Shown in pieces: positions 48,730 to 55,825 of a stretch of DNA of 64,000 bases. The position numbers and the translations under genes were made by a program. The stretch's first letter is position 1; each line of letters begins with the position of its first letter. This DNA comes from VAZQ01 sp035293945 (GTDB lineage: Bacteria; Pseudomonadota; Alphaproteobacteria; Rhizobiales; Xanthobacteraceae): positions 526,537-590,536 of the forward strand of contig DATGLV010000011.1 in NCBI GenBank assembly GCA_035293945.1. Direction: 5' to 3'. The notes below the pieces were generated by a model that was not told the origin of the DNA, ran no database searches, and worked only from the letters and a program-made list of their open reading frames with translations.

Positions 48730-50618
48730 TCTGCAGCCTCCATCGCCGGACCAGCGGCGTAAATCACCGTCTCGATCGGCGCCCACTTGTTGCAGGTCAT
48801 GCCGGCGCCGATCGCGCCGCTGACGCGACGACATTCGTGCTCGCTGATGCGGTTCTTGCAGGCGCCGCAGTGCCGATATCCGCCTGGGGTCCCCGGGTTA
48901 AACCCGGGGATCGCGCGGTAATGCGCTTCGTCCTGGCTGATCTGATCTTGCGGTTCTGGCGGGACCGCCTGGTTGCCCCAGAAGCGCCAGTCCGGCCACC
49001 TGCTTTCATCGAGCAGGCGATTGCCGGCGTCATCAAAGACACGGGCGAACAACTCGATCTTGGGAACGCCCGGAAAATAGCGGTCGATCATCGCGCGGAC
49101 CGCATCCGGCTTGGCCGAATGCTCGCCCACGACCGTATCTAGGATCGACAGGTCCTGTTGCCCCTCGAGCGGGCAAGGCACGTCGCCCTTGACGCCGAGC
49201 AGCAACAATTCGTGCGCGTTGATCCACCAGAAGCCGGTGCCGCGGTGCCAGTTTCCGGAGGTCGAGCGCTTGGCCCAGACCATGTGTGAGCGATAATCGC
49301 CCTCCCCGACCGGCGCCAAGGCTTTGCCGTTCTCACGAACGAGGCGACCTTGCGCATCGCGCGGGCGCAGCCTGCAGAATCCCCACTCGGCCATCAACTC
49401 GATCTGGTCGATCAGCGAAGGCTGCCAGGCGTACATCAGGAGCGCGCAGTTATCGGCGGCGAGCTCTCGCACCGGCAGGTCGATAAGCGCATCGAGCGGT
49501 GCCGTCGCGTAGTGATTTTCCGGCGACTTCTCCATGCCAGTCTGTGCCGACCAGGCCTTCCAGTCGCGCGGAATATCGACATAGATCACGCCAAACTTAT
49601 TGCCGGTGAGCAAGGGAGCCGCTTGCGGCGCGCGCATCTGCTCGAGCTTGCGCTCGCGGCTTTGCTCGCGTTTCGCTGTGCGGTTTGCCTTCGCCACATC
49701 CTTGACGGCCTTCGGATCGGCGCTGGCGATGATGCGCTTCTGCTCCTCGATCGGGAGCTGAGCGATCTCGGCGGCAGCTTCCGTCGCGACCTTGCCGGCC
49801 GTGACCGCCTCGACGAGCTCCGGCGCGCCCTTCTGCGCCACAACGGCCGCGCGTTGGACGCTGCGGCGCGAGACGTTCATCAGCTCCGCCGCCTCGGTCT
49901 GAGACATCAGCGGCTTTGGCGGCTCGATCGGCGAAGGCGCCTGCACCCGCTCAACAAACTCGCGCACGTCAGTTGGAGGAAGGTCGCTCTTGATGGGCTT
50001 GCCGTCGAATTCGCACCAATGCGCCTCGCAGGCAGCGTCCATCTGGACGCCCTTGTCTGACACCGGAAAGCGGAAGACGGCGCCGCACTCGCAGGTGCCG
50101 ACGCTCATCGGCTCATTGCCGTCGCCCGGATATTCGCGCGTCATGGTGATGACGTGCCCGGCCGGCCAGCTTGTGCGGGTCGGTTTCGCGGGGCGCGTAG
50201 GCTGCGCGAGCGGCAGAGCGGGTGCGCCAATTGGCGCAGGCTTGGCCGTGTGCTGGTTGCCGCCAAGCCTGATCTCCGCCATTTTCGCGGCGATCATCGC
50301 GCGCTGTTGCGTATTCAAGTGGCGGCGATGGATGTTCTCCGAGGCGACCAGGTCGAGGGCTTCGCGGTCAGAACCGGCAAAGACCTGCGTCGCGATCCCG
50401 ATGCCGAGCTCGGTTGCGGCCTTATAGCGATTGCGGCCGTCGAGGAGCATTCCCCGATGAAGGATGATCGGATGATTGATGCCGTTCTGCTTGATGTCGG
50501 CGAGGTGGGCGGCATATTCCGCATCGCTCATCATCGGGAACAGATCGGCGAACGGGTGCGGCTTGAGCGCCGGCGCGCCGGGCGGCAGATGTTGGACGGA
50601 GCCGAGCTTGATGGTCAT
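48726..50618 (-). CDS. ParB-like nuclease / MT-A70 adenine methyltransferase fusion
   Basis: 630 residues. The ParB/Srx domain spans about 15-120 with MLLDGRNRYKA (57-67) as its active-site loop and SENIHRRHLN after it. An HTH lies at about 237-260 (QTEAAELMNVSRRSVQRA). The MT-A70-like domain starts near 340, but motif IV reads VDIPRDW where active enzymes have DPPW. The C-terminus has four Cys and a His (HCGACKNRISEHECRR). The fusion is known from phages of this group. Loss of the DPPW residues raises doubt about adenine methylation. A 16-bp palindrome encodes APIGA at about 128-132. Confidence 0.82.
   Translation of the reverse strand: MTIKLGSVQHLPPGAPALKPHPFADLFPMMSDAEYAAHLADIKQNGINHPIILHRGMLLDGRNRYKAATELGIGIATQVFAGSDREALDLVASENIHRRHLNTQQRAMIAAKMAEIRLGGNQHTAKPAPIGAPALPLAQPTRPAKPTRTSWPAGHVITMTREYPGDGNEPMSVGTCECGAVFRFPVSDKGVQMDAACEAHWCEFDGKPIKSDLPPTDVREFVERVQAPSPIEPPKPLMSQTEAAELMNVSRRSVQRAAVVAQKGAPELVEAVTAGKVATEAAAEIAQLPIEEQKRIIASADPKAVKDVAKANRTAKREQSRERKLEQMRAPQAAPLLTGNKFGVIYVDIPRDWKAWSAQTGMEKSPENHYATAPLDALIDLPVRELAADNCALLMYAWQPSLIDQIELMAEWGFCRLRPRDAQGRLVRENGKALAPVGEGDYRSHMVWAKRSTSGNWHRGTGFWWINAHELLLLGVKGDVPCPLEGQQDLSILDTVVGEHSAKPDAVRAMIDRYFPGVPKIELFARVFDDAGNRLLDESRWPDWRFWGNQAVPPEPQDQISQDEAHYRAIPGFNPGTPGGYRHCGACKNRISEHECRRVSGAIGAGMTCNKWAPIETVIYAAGPAMEAAE
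50223..50238. repeat. 16-bp perfect palindrome, copy 5 of 6
   Basis: TGCGCCAATTGGCGCA followed by GGCTT, inside the linker after the ParB-like domain of the fusion gene (codes APIGA). Confidence 0.9.
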
Positions 50619-50621
50619 TGT

Positions 50622-50837
50622 TCAGTAGGGCCTGATCCCAAAGCTCGACACGATCCAACCGGCGACGGCGAGCACCAGCGCGGCGATGAAATAATCGAAG
50701 AATAGTGAGGCAGCCACGGTGGATATCCCCAACCCAAAGAGAAGCGCGCGCAAGGCCGCGAAGGGATCGCAATCATAGGGGTAACCATGAATGGGGACCC
50801 GCAGATCGCGACCTTGCGCAACTGAATGCAACAACAA
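50622..50837 (-). CDS. Small membrane protein, start uncertain
   Basis: Up to 71 residues, TTG start at 50837. The C-terminal part LLFGLGISTVAASLFFDYFI with AALVLAVAGWIVSSFGIRPY reads as one or two membrane helices. No good ribosome site is visible. A different frame with a stop at 50615 overlaps the next ATG, but its composition (Pro, Ser, Cys, Trp) looks non-coding. The function is unknown. Confidence 0.4.
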   Translation of the reverse strand: MLLHSVAQGRDLRVPIHGYPYDCDPFAALRALLFGLGISTVAASLFFDYFIAALVLAVAGWIVSSFGIRPY

Positions 50838-50854
50838 ACAAACGCGAGGAGGAA

Positions 50855-51061
50855 CTAGCCGCAGCCACCCCTTCGGCGCGGATAGAGAGAACGAGCAGCC
50901 CCAAGAAGAATGCCAGCGATGATGATGCGGGCGCGCCTTGTAACGAGGCGCTCGATCTCTGTGGCCTGCGCCTCGGTGAAGAGCGCAGCGGCGCGCGGCG
51001 ATCTTCCGCGCGCGAGCATGCGCTGCTTGCGGAGAGCGGGAGAGTTCGGGTGCCGCTTCAT
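50855..51061 (-). CDS. Small basic protein
   Basis: 68 residues (MKRHPNSPALRKQRMLARGR onward), strongly basic, with TEAQATEIERLVTRRARIII as a central helix. It lies in the leader part of the leftward early operon. The function is unknown. About 150 bp upstream of it (51062-51214) hold no gene I can support. Confidence 0.45.
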   Translation of the reverse strand: MKRHPNSPALRKQRMLARGRSPRAAALFTEAQATEIERLVTRRARIIIAGILLGAARSLYPRRRGGCG

Positions 51062-51214
51062 GCGGCGCTCCTGAATTCGGCTGCCGTCTCTCCGGCTGTC
51101 GCGCCTAGCGTTCGCGGCGGCGTTCCCGCGCGGTTGCTACTCGCACCGCCTTGAGTCCGGTTCTCTCCGCATTTGATTCCGCTGCAGGCACCGGCAACCC
51201 CGCCCAGAATTCCG

Positions 51215-51598
51215 TCAAATGCCGATCCTATCGACGGCCGCCCGCACGGCGTCCGCCAGTGCGAGCTTGCGCGCGATGCGATGATGCGAGCCGAGGATGA
51301 TCGAGATCGCCCGCTCGCCATGTTTGTCCGAGGCGATGATTGCAGCGAGCACCCAGGAATCCGGCTCTGATTTCCCCTGGCACCATGCGCGGCAGGTGCG
51401 GTCGGAGCAGCCGGTGAGGCATTCGAACTCTTTTGCCGGGATAAGCGGGGGCGGCCAAAGGCGCTCGACCAAATAAGTGAACGACCAGTTTCGCGGCAGA
51501 ATCCTGCCGCCACCGTCAAGCGGGCGACCGTCCCGGCAAAATCCTGCCGATTGTTCGATTGCACGAACTGCAGTCGTGGATACTGATTCGCCCGCCAT
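51215..51598 (-). CDS. Hypothetical protein with HTH-like segment, first gene of the early leftward operon
   Basis: 127 residues from the ATG at 51598. The central AKEFECLTGCSDRTCRAWCQ segment resembles a helix-turn-helix, followed by PDSWVLAAIIASDKHGERA. By position (first long gene downstream of the Cro-like gene) it could be a CII-like or early regulator; that is a guess. Two palindromes lie in its N-terminal coding region (51494-51549). Confidence 0.5.
   Translation of the reverse strand: MAGESVSTTAVRAIEQSAGFCRDGRPLDGGGRILPRNWSFTYLVERLWPPPLIPAKEFECLTGCSDRTCRAWCQGKSEPDSWVLAAIIASDKHGERAISIILGSHHRIARKLALADAVRAAVDRIGI
51494..51549. repeat. Pair of 16-bp inverted repeats
   Basis: CGGCAGAATCCTGCCG at 51494-51509 and CGGCAAAATCCTGCCG at 51534-51549, 40 bp centre to centre (about four helical turns). 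They encode different peptides in different frames, so a DNA role such as operator is plausible. Confidence 0.5.
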
Positions 51599-51748
51599 GA
51601 CGCCACCCCTACTCGACCAACAACAAATTCATTCGGAATTAGCCGGCTCTGCGCGCGGAAGTGCCGGCCGATCGGAGAACAGGTTCCAGCGTCCCGATCG
51701 GCCGGCCTCGCTGCATCCCCCGACATCGCCAGAAGTGGAGGCTGAGCT

Positions 51749-51931
51749 TTGGAATTGATTTTTTCTTCCTGCATCGTCACGCGCGACGACCACATGATCG
51801 TGATCGCGCTATTCGACGGCGATCCGGCAACCTCTGTCGGACTGCTGAGAGGCAGCGAACAGGCGGCGACGGCCTTGCTCGAGGCGCTCGCCGAAGTGCT
51901 GGGTTCCCCGCCGAATTCGGTTTCGGAATAA
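51749..51931 (+). CDS. Small rightward protein, TTG start
   Basis: 60 residues: a TTG at 51749 preceded by GTGGAGG (51734-51740). The sequence LIFSSCIVTRDDHMIVIALF then TALLEALAEVLGSPP is a compact alpha/beta unit. It is read against the leftward early transcript. The function is unknown. Confidence 0.45.
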   Translation: MELIFSSCIVTRDDHMIVIALFDGDPATSVGLLRGSEQAATALLEALAEVLGSPPNSVSE

Positions 51932-52122
51932 GCCCTTAGCGATCGGCAAAAATTCCAGGAGATCGTCTTTACTTTTCCGCCATCTGACGCGGTTCCCGGA
52001 ATTTCTGAGTTCTCCCCGCTCTCAACACGAAATGCAGTGGATTCCCGTTGTGTATTGCATCCGACACTACCGCGACACCACACTTGCGCGTCCATGTCGG
52101 ACAAAGTTGTGGGGAGGTAACG

Positions 52123-52407
52123 ATGCTTGGAGAAGCGCAGCGCGAAGAACAGCTCACAATATCGGAGCCTGCAGGCGTGCCGGAAATCTGGTTCGACGCC
52201 GTCGCCTGGATATACGACAAGGGGGATTCCTGCCGGATCGTACTCTACAGCGAAGATCGCCCGCTCGGGCCGGATGGGCCGCTCGAGCGGCGGATCGTCG
52301 CGAAGCTGGTCGGCCCCAGCGGCAGCCTCTTCGCGATCGTCGAGGCGATCACGAACCATCTCGCGCGAAGGGAGAGAGGCGCCAACGCGGGACGACTGTT
52401 GAGCTGA
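52123..52407 (+). CDS. Hypothetical rightward protein near the switch
   Basis: 94 residues with a strong ribosome site GGGGAGGT (52111-52118) before the ATG at 52123. The segment IWFDAVAWIYDKGDSCRIVL then VGPSGSLFAIVEAITNHLAR is alpha/beta. It converges on the Cro-like gene, so the lytic leftward transcript would run antisense through it. It may therefore be expressed mainly in the lysogen (inference). Confidence 0.55.
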   Translation: MLGEAQREEQLTISEPAGVPEIWFDAVAWIYDKGDSCRIVLYSEDRPLGPDGPLERRIVAKLVGPSGSLFAIVEAITNHLARRERGANAGRLLS

Positions 52408-52430
52408 GATCATATCCGGTGCGGAGGCGC

Positions 52431-52646
52431 TCATGATTGGGCCGCCTCCGCGGAAGGAGCGGGATAAAGATCGGGGCGCAGCTCATGCCGTGGCACACCG
52501 GTCAAGCGCTCAACCTCGAGCACCCGGCCCGAGGGCACGCGCCTCCATTGCGAAATCGCTTGGGGCGAGATGGCGCCCCCAAAGAGCCGGCTGAGGCCGG
52601 AATTACCGCCCGCCGCCTCTTTCGCGCGAATCAATCCATCGCTCAT
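52431..52646 (-). CDS. Cro-like repressor, YdaS family
   Basis: 71 residues from the ATG at 52646. GLIRAKEAAGGNSGLSRLFG, then ISPQAISQWRRVPSGRVLEV and LTGVPRHELRPDLYP match YdaS/Cro-like HTH proteins, which bind operators opposite the prophage repressor. It diverges from the repressor gene across three palindromic operators. Expected role: shut down repressor synthesis in lytic growth. Confidence 0.8.
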   Translation of the reverse strand: MSDGLIRAKEAAGGNSGLSRLFGGAISPQAISQWRRVPSGRVLEVERLTGVPRHELRPDLYPAPSAEAAQS

Positions 52647-52654
52647 GCGCAATT

Positions 52655-52724
52655 GAAAGCATTGCTTTCCCGATGTTGCAAGCACCTCTTTCAGTGATTG
52701 AAAGCGAGCGAAAGGTTACCTTTC
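52655..52724. promoter_or_regulatory. OR-like operator region, three repressor/Cro sites
   Basis: Palindromes GAAAGCATTGCTTTC (52655-52669) and GAAAGGTTACCTTTC (52710-52724) flank a third site around 52688-52704 (CTTTCAGTGATTGAAAG). They fill the gap between the divergent cro-like and repressor genes. The last site ends five bases before the repressor ATG. Promoters must overlap these sites, so binding would switch the two genes. Confidence 0.75.
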
Positions 52725-52729
52725 AATGC

Positions 52730-53449
52730 ATGGACAGCCAAAAAACACTCGGTGAGCGAATACGTTACATACGAAAAGGGCATGGCCTCTCGCAGCAGCA
52801 GTTCGGAAAAATTCTGGGGGTAGAGCGCGGCGCCGTTGGCAATTGGGAACTCGGGAAGGGAATCAAGTCCGAGAATCAACGGCAGATCAGCCAAAAATTC
52901 CATGTAACGCTGGATTGGCTGATGAACGGCGACGCAGAGCTCCCTCAAATGCCGAGCAATCGCGAACTATTTCCAAGTTTTCGCGTGAGCCATCATGGCC
53001 TTGAAGAGCCAGTTCCGATCCAGCCTGCGCCGCCGGCCGGAGCCGTCGAGCTCGGTTCAACAGTGCCGCTAATGCGACAGGGCCGGGCCGGAAAAGACGG
53101 TCAATTCGGCTTTACCCGGGAGCAGGCGGCCGATGTCCCGGCTCCCCCGGCCATCGCCCGGGTCCGCGACGCCTATGCGGTGTATGTGGTCGGAGAATCC
53201 ATGCAACCTCGATACGATCCGGGCGAAATCGTGTTTGTGGACCCTAACAGGCCGGTAAATCCCGGCCATTACGTTGTGGCCCAAATCGCGGGTGAGGGCG
53301 GCGAAGGCCCGGTCGGATACATCAAGCGCTTTCTTGGTCGCGACAGCCGGCAGCTGCGCCTGGAGCAATTCAACCCAAAGAAAATACTTACGTTTCCATT
53401 GAAGAGCGTGATTTCGGTCGATCGGATACTCATGAGCGGGGACGGATGA
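52730..53449 (+). CDS. Prophage repressor, LexA/CI-like with S24 autoprotease
   Basis: 239 residues from the ATG at 52730. N-terminal HTH at about 6-48 (LGERIRYIRKGHGLSQQQFG, then VERGAVGNWELGKG). The C-terminal S24 domain has the catalytic Ser157 in VVGESMQPRYDPG and Lys199 in VGYIKRFLG. A likely cleavage bond Ala120-Gly121 lies in RQGRAGKDG. This predicts induction by RecA after DNA damage. The maintenance of lysogeny would rest on the operators at 52655-52724 and 53797-53845. Stop overlaps the next gene's start (ATGA). Confidence 0.92.
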   Translation: MDSQKTLGERIRYIRKGHGLSQQQFGKILGVERGAVGNWELGKGIKSENQRQISQKFHVTLDWLMNGDAELPQMPSNRELFPSFRVSHHGLEEPVPIQPAPPAGAVELGSTVPLMRQGRAGKDGQFGFTREQAADVPAPPAIARVRDAYAVYVVGESMQPRYDPGEIVFVDPNRPVNPGHYVVAQIAGEGGEGPVGYIKRFLGRDSRQLRLEQFNPKKILTFPLKSVISVDRILMSGDG

Positions 53450-53790
53450 TGAGGTTTATTATCGCCTTGAGCCTAGCTGTTGCCGCCGCCTCTGGGGCGG
53501 AGGCGAGGGCCCCAAACATCTCCGATACGACAGGATGGCTTTCGCGCGTCGCCGAAGCCTCCGTCGCGGCGAAGGCGTGCGGCTACGAGATCAACGCCAA
53601 CAAGGTCATGGGCGAAATGCTCGCCACATACGATTCGATGGACAGCTTCACGGGAGAGTTTTTCGGCGATCAGCTCGATAAGCAGGAAGCCGCGCTCAGG
53701 CGCGATCGAACTGGATTTTGCCGCCGCGCCTGGGACAAATTCGGAGCAACCGGCAGCGACATCAAGAGCTTGCTTCTGCCCGGAAGATAA
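53446..53790 (+). CDS. Small exported protein co-transcribed with the repressor
   Basis: 114 residues; ATG at 53446 overlaps the repressor stop. Signal peptide MMRFIIALSLAVAAASG ending near AEARA. The mature part (about 92 residues) has two Cys (KACGYEIN and TGFCRRAWDKFG) that could form a disulphide. Being coupled to the repressor, it should be made in the lysogen, the place of lambda rex genes. A superinfection-exclusion or host-fitness role is plausible, but no family is recognised. Confidence 0.65.
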   Translation: MMRFIIALSLAVAAASGAEARAPNISDTTGWLSRVAEASVAAKACGYEINANKVMGEMLATYDSMDSFTGEFFGDQLDKQEAALRRDRTGFCRRAWDKFGATGSDIKSLLLPGR

Positions 53791-53796
53791 ACGCCG

Positions 53797-53845
53797 GAAA
53801 GCGCTGCTTTCTTTTTGCTTGCGCTGAAATGAAAGAAATGCTTTC
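53797..53845. promoter_or_regulatory. OL-like operator region, two repressor sites
   Basis: GAAAGCGCTGCTTTC (53797-53811) and GAAAGAAATGCTTTC (53831-53845) match the sites between cro-like and repressor genes (consensus GAAAG-N5-CTTTC). They precede the rightward operon that begins at 53875, so this operon should be under repressor control. Confidence 0.75.
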
Positions 53846-53874
53846 ATCCCTCTCGTTCGTCGGGAGGGGCATCC

Positions 53875-54063
53875 ATGCGCGTCAAAATCTGGGAAGAGGT
53901 TTGCGGCACCGACAACTTCGCGCCCGGTCCCGAATGCGATCTCCCCGAATGCTTCCCGGATGATGCGGACAGCCGGCGTGAGGCTGAGGCTGACCTCCTC
54001 AAATCTGGATTTCACTTTGGCGGCGGCGCGGCTCCCTGCTTCATGCTGGAGCGCGTGTCTTGA
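53875..54063 (+). CDS. First small gene of the rightward early operon
   Basis: 62 residues: MRVKIWEEVCGTDNFAPGPE, then CDLPECFPDDADSRREAEAD. Strongly acidic, with four Cys. A GGGAGGGG ribosome site lies at 53861-53868. It directly follows the OL-like operators. The function is unknown; small acidic first-operon proteins are often host-takeover or anti-defence factors (inference). Confidence 0.6.
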   Translation: MRVKIWEEVCGTDNFAPGPECDLPECFPDDADSRREAEADLLKSGFHFGGGAAPCFMLERVS

Positions 54064-54539
54064 CTCCGGCCCCCGCGCACCTTCCCGCCGCCCAGCAGAT
54101 CGGGCTGCTGATCCTGCGCAAGAGCGAGCTCGCCGATGCTTGCGCCTCGCGGCTCCGGGCCGAGGGCGCCCCGCATCCATCGGAGGCGGATTACCTCGCG
54201 CTCAGCCGTACAGGCTTTGCCATGCGCTCCCCGGCCGGGACGCGCATGCTCACCCCCCTCGGCAAATCCCGCACTGACGCCTTCGCCATCGCGATCGCGC
54301 GGCAGTTCCGCCTGCATGTGATCACGCACGGGTCGACACCCGGGGTCTGGTTCGTCCGCTGTTCGTGCGGGGAGTTCTTCACCTCCAAGCCGCACGCGAT
54401 CCCGGGCGCGCTCGCCAAGGCGGCGGCGGCCGGCGCGCGGCATCTGCGCCTGGTCTGTGATCGCACTGAGCATGCGCCAATTGGCGCAGCCTCTACCCCC
54501 GCGATCCTGATCGCTGAAGAGACGCGGACAGCGCCATGA
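54060..54539 (+). CDS. Hypothetical protein of the rightward operon
   Basis: 159 residues, TTG start at 54060 overlapping the previous stop. GLLILRKSELADACASRLRA and a CSCGEFFTSK segment with one CxC are visible. Near the C-terminus the 16-bp palindrome encodes APIGA. It seems to have two parts: an N-terminal winged-helix-like region and a C-terminal Ala-rich region. No family is recognised. Confidence 0.55.
   Translation: MTPAPAHLPAAQQIGLLILRKSELADACASRLRAEGAPHPSEADYLALSRTGFAMRSPAGTRMLTPLGKSRTDAFAIAIARQFRLHVITHGSTPGVWFVRCSCGEFFTSKPHAIPGALAKAAAAGARHLRLVCDRTEHAPIGAASTPAILIAEETRTAP
54473..54488. repeat. 16-bp perfect palindrome, copy 6 of 6
   Basis: TGCGCCAATTGGCGCA, flanked by GAGCA and GCCTC, inside the 3' part of the gene at 54060-54539 (codes APIGA). 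It is the only copy within a rightward gene. Confidence 0.9.
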
Positions 54540-55042
54540 CCAGCAATTTCTGGCGCAAGTCGCATCGCTTCGATCGCGCCGCCGTGGCGCTCGCCGATCG
54601 TCACTACAGCCGTGTCAAACCGGGCTCGCCGCAGTTCATGCCGCCCGGCTCCTGCCGAGTGTTGATGGCGAAGAACAGCAAGGCGGTCTTCGGCCTCTCA
54701 TTTCCCAAGGCCGAGTTCGTCAAGCACGCCTGGGCGGGCGCTTGGGTTGTTTCGATATTCCGCAACGAGGAGGCCGGTCCGCTCGCCTCCGACATGCTGC
54801 GCGAGGCAATGGGCCTGATGCAGACCGAGTACGACGTGCCGGAGCTCGGCTGCGTCAGCTTCGTCGACCCCAGGAAGGTCCGCGGCGTCATGGAACGCGG
54901 CGAGCGCGTGAAAGGCTTCTGTTTCAAAAGGGCCGGTTTCCGCGCCGTCGGAGAGACCAAGGGCGGCTTGATCGCCTGGCAGATGCTGCCGCGCGAGATG
55001 CCGGCGCCGATCTCGCTTGAAGGGGAAAGGACCGCGCCATGA
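54536..55042 (+). CDS. Mom/GNAT-like protein, possible DNA hypermodification enzyme
   Basis: 168 residues. ADRHYSRVKPGSPQFMPPG at the N-terminus, VVSIFRNEEAGPLASDMLRE in the middle, and CVSFVDPRKVRGV, then FCFKRAGFRAVGETKGGL near the end form a GNAT-like fold pattern that I associate with Mom-like phage proteins. Mu Mom modifies adenine to evade restriction. The match is from memory of motifs and not certain; a generic acyltransferase is the alternative. It would fit a phage with three other DNA methyltransferase genes. Confidence 0.5.
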   Translation: MTSNFWRKSHRFDRAAVALADRHYSRVKPGSPQFMPPGSCRVLMAKNSKAVFGLSFPKAEFVKHAWAGAWVVSIFRNEEAGPLASDMLREAMGLMQTEYDVPELGCVSFVDPRKVRGVMERGERVKGFCFKRAGFRAVGETKGGLIAWQMLPREMPAPISLEGERTAP

Positions 55043-55194
55043 TGGTGCCCACCACCTATTCCGACCTTCCCTATTTCGATCTGCCTCCCAGACCGCCGAT
55101 CAGCGGAACGCTGGTGATCTCATGGGTAGTCGCGCTGGGCATCAACGTCGCCCTGCTGATCGCGTTGGCCGCAACGGCTTGGAGGCTGATCTAA
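55039..55194 (+). CDS. Small single-span membrane protein
   Basis: 51 residues (MMVPTTYSDLPYFDLPPRPP, then a hydrophobic span ISWVVALGINVALLIALAAT). The start overlaps the previous stop (ATGA) and the stop overlaps the next start (TAATG). The function is unknown. Confidence 0.6.
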   Translation: MMVPTTYSDLPYFDLPPRPPISGTLVISWVVALGINVALLIALAATAWRLI

Positions 55195-55529
55195 TGAGTG
55201 CCATCGGCCGCGAGCTCCGCGCCATGGCAGACGATCTCTGGCGTTCCGGAGACCACGCCCTTGCTTCATTCGCTCATTCGCATGCGCTCAAGTTGGAAGC
55301 GACATTGCGAGAGGCGCAAAAGCGCGAGCCCCGCCTCATCGACATCGAAGACTGCATCGCGGTCTATGGCGATGACCTGGTCGACGAAGTGATCCTCATC
55401 GATCTCGACATTAATAACAGCTGCGCCGATCCGGGCGGCCATGTGTTCCTTACCGAGAATGGCGAGGTGAAGTGCATGAGGTGCGGAAGGCCCGGGATGC
55501 CGGTCTATGCAATGCGGGAGTCGGAGTGA
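55194..55529 (+). CDS. Hypothetical protein with C-terminal CxxC
   Basis: 111 residues from the ATG at 55194. N-terminal helices (RELRAMADDLWRSGDHALAS) and an acidic centre (YGDDLVDEVILIDLDINNSC), then VKCMRCGRPGMP. The single CxxC does not by itself show zinc binding. Coupled by overlaps on both sides. The function is unknown. Confidence 0.6.
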   Translation: MSAIGRELRAMADDLWRSGDHALASFAHSHALKLEATLREAQKREPRLIDIEDCIAVYGDDLVDEVILIDLDINNSCADPGGHVFLTENGEVKCMRCGRPGMPVYAMRESE

Positions 55530-55825
55530 TGGCCGATCCAAAAGAACAGCTGATGGCGGCAAGCTCGGTGATCAATACCGCTGTGGCGCTATTGCGCAGC
55601 GAGCAGCCGACCTTCGAGGCATTCCTTGAGGAATGCCGGAACGTGGACAGCTTCGGTCACATAGTCGACCCGACGCTGTTCCGCGATCCCGAGCGCCGCG
55701 CCGTCAGCGCGTTGATGAATCCGCTTTATGAGGCCGCGCTCGATTTCATCCGCGCGTACGACGAACAGACGAAGCGCGCCAAAGCCGCACTTGAAAAAGT
55801 CAAGGCGCCTCAGGGGGCAACATGA
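55529..55825 (+). CDS. Hypothetical helical protein
   Basis: 98 residues from the ATG at 55529 (TGATG overlap). MADPKEQLMAASSVINTAVA, then PERRAVSALMNPLYEAALDF. Predicted all-helical. No motif and no family recognised. Confidence 0.6.
   Translation: MADPKEQLMAASSVINTAVALLRSEQPTFEAFLEECRNVDSFGHIVDPTLFRDPERRAVSALMNPLYEAALDFIRAYDEQTKRAKAALEKVKAPQGAT

Noticed and set aside
745..50618. A plasmid partition system made of the ParA-like and ParB-fusion genes
   Set aside because: The genes are 47 kb apart, and ParB/methyltransferase fusions are common in integrated phages without ParA. I kept only the weaker idea that the palindromes may bind one of them.
51058..52434. A 458-codon leftward open frame
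   Set aside because: It runs antisense over several better-supported genes, has non-protein-like composition and no ribosome site.
53797..53845. The GAAAG palindromes as a rho-independent terminator after 53790
   Set aside because: A short T-run (TTTTT) follows the first, but both sites match the operators in the switch region, which is the better explanation. A dual role is possible.
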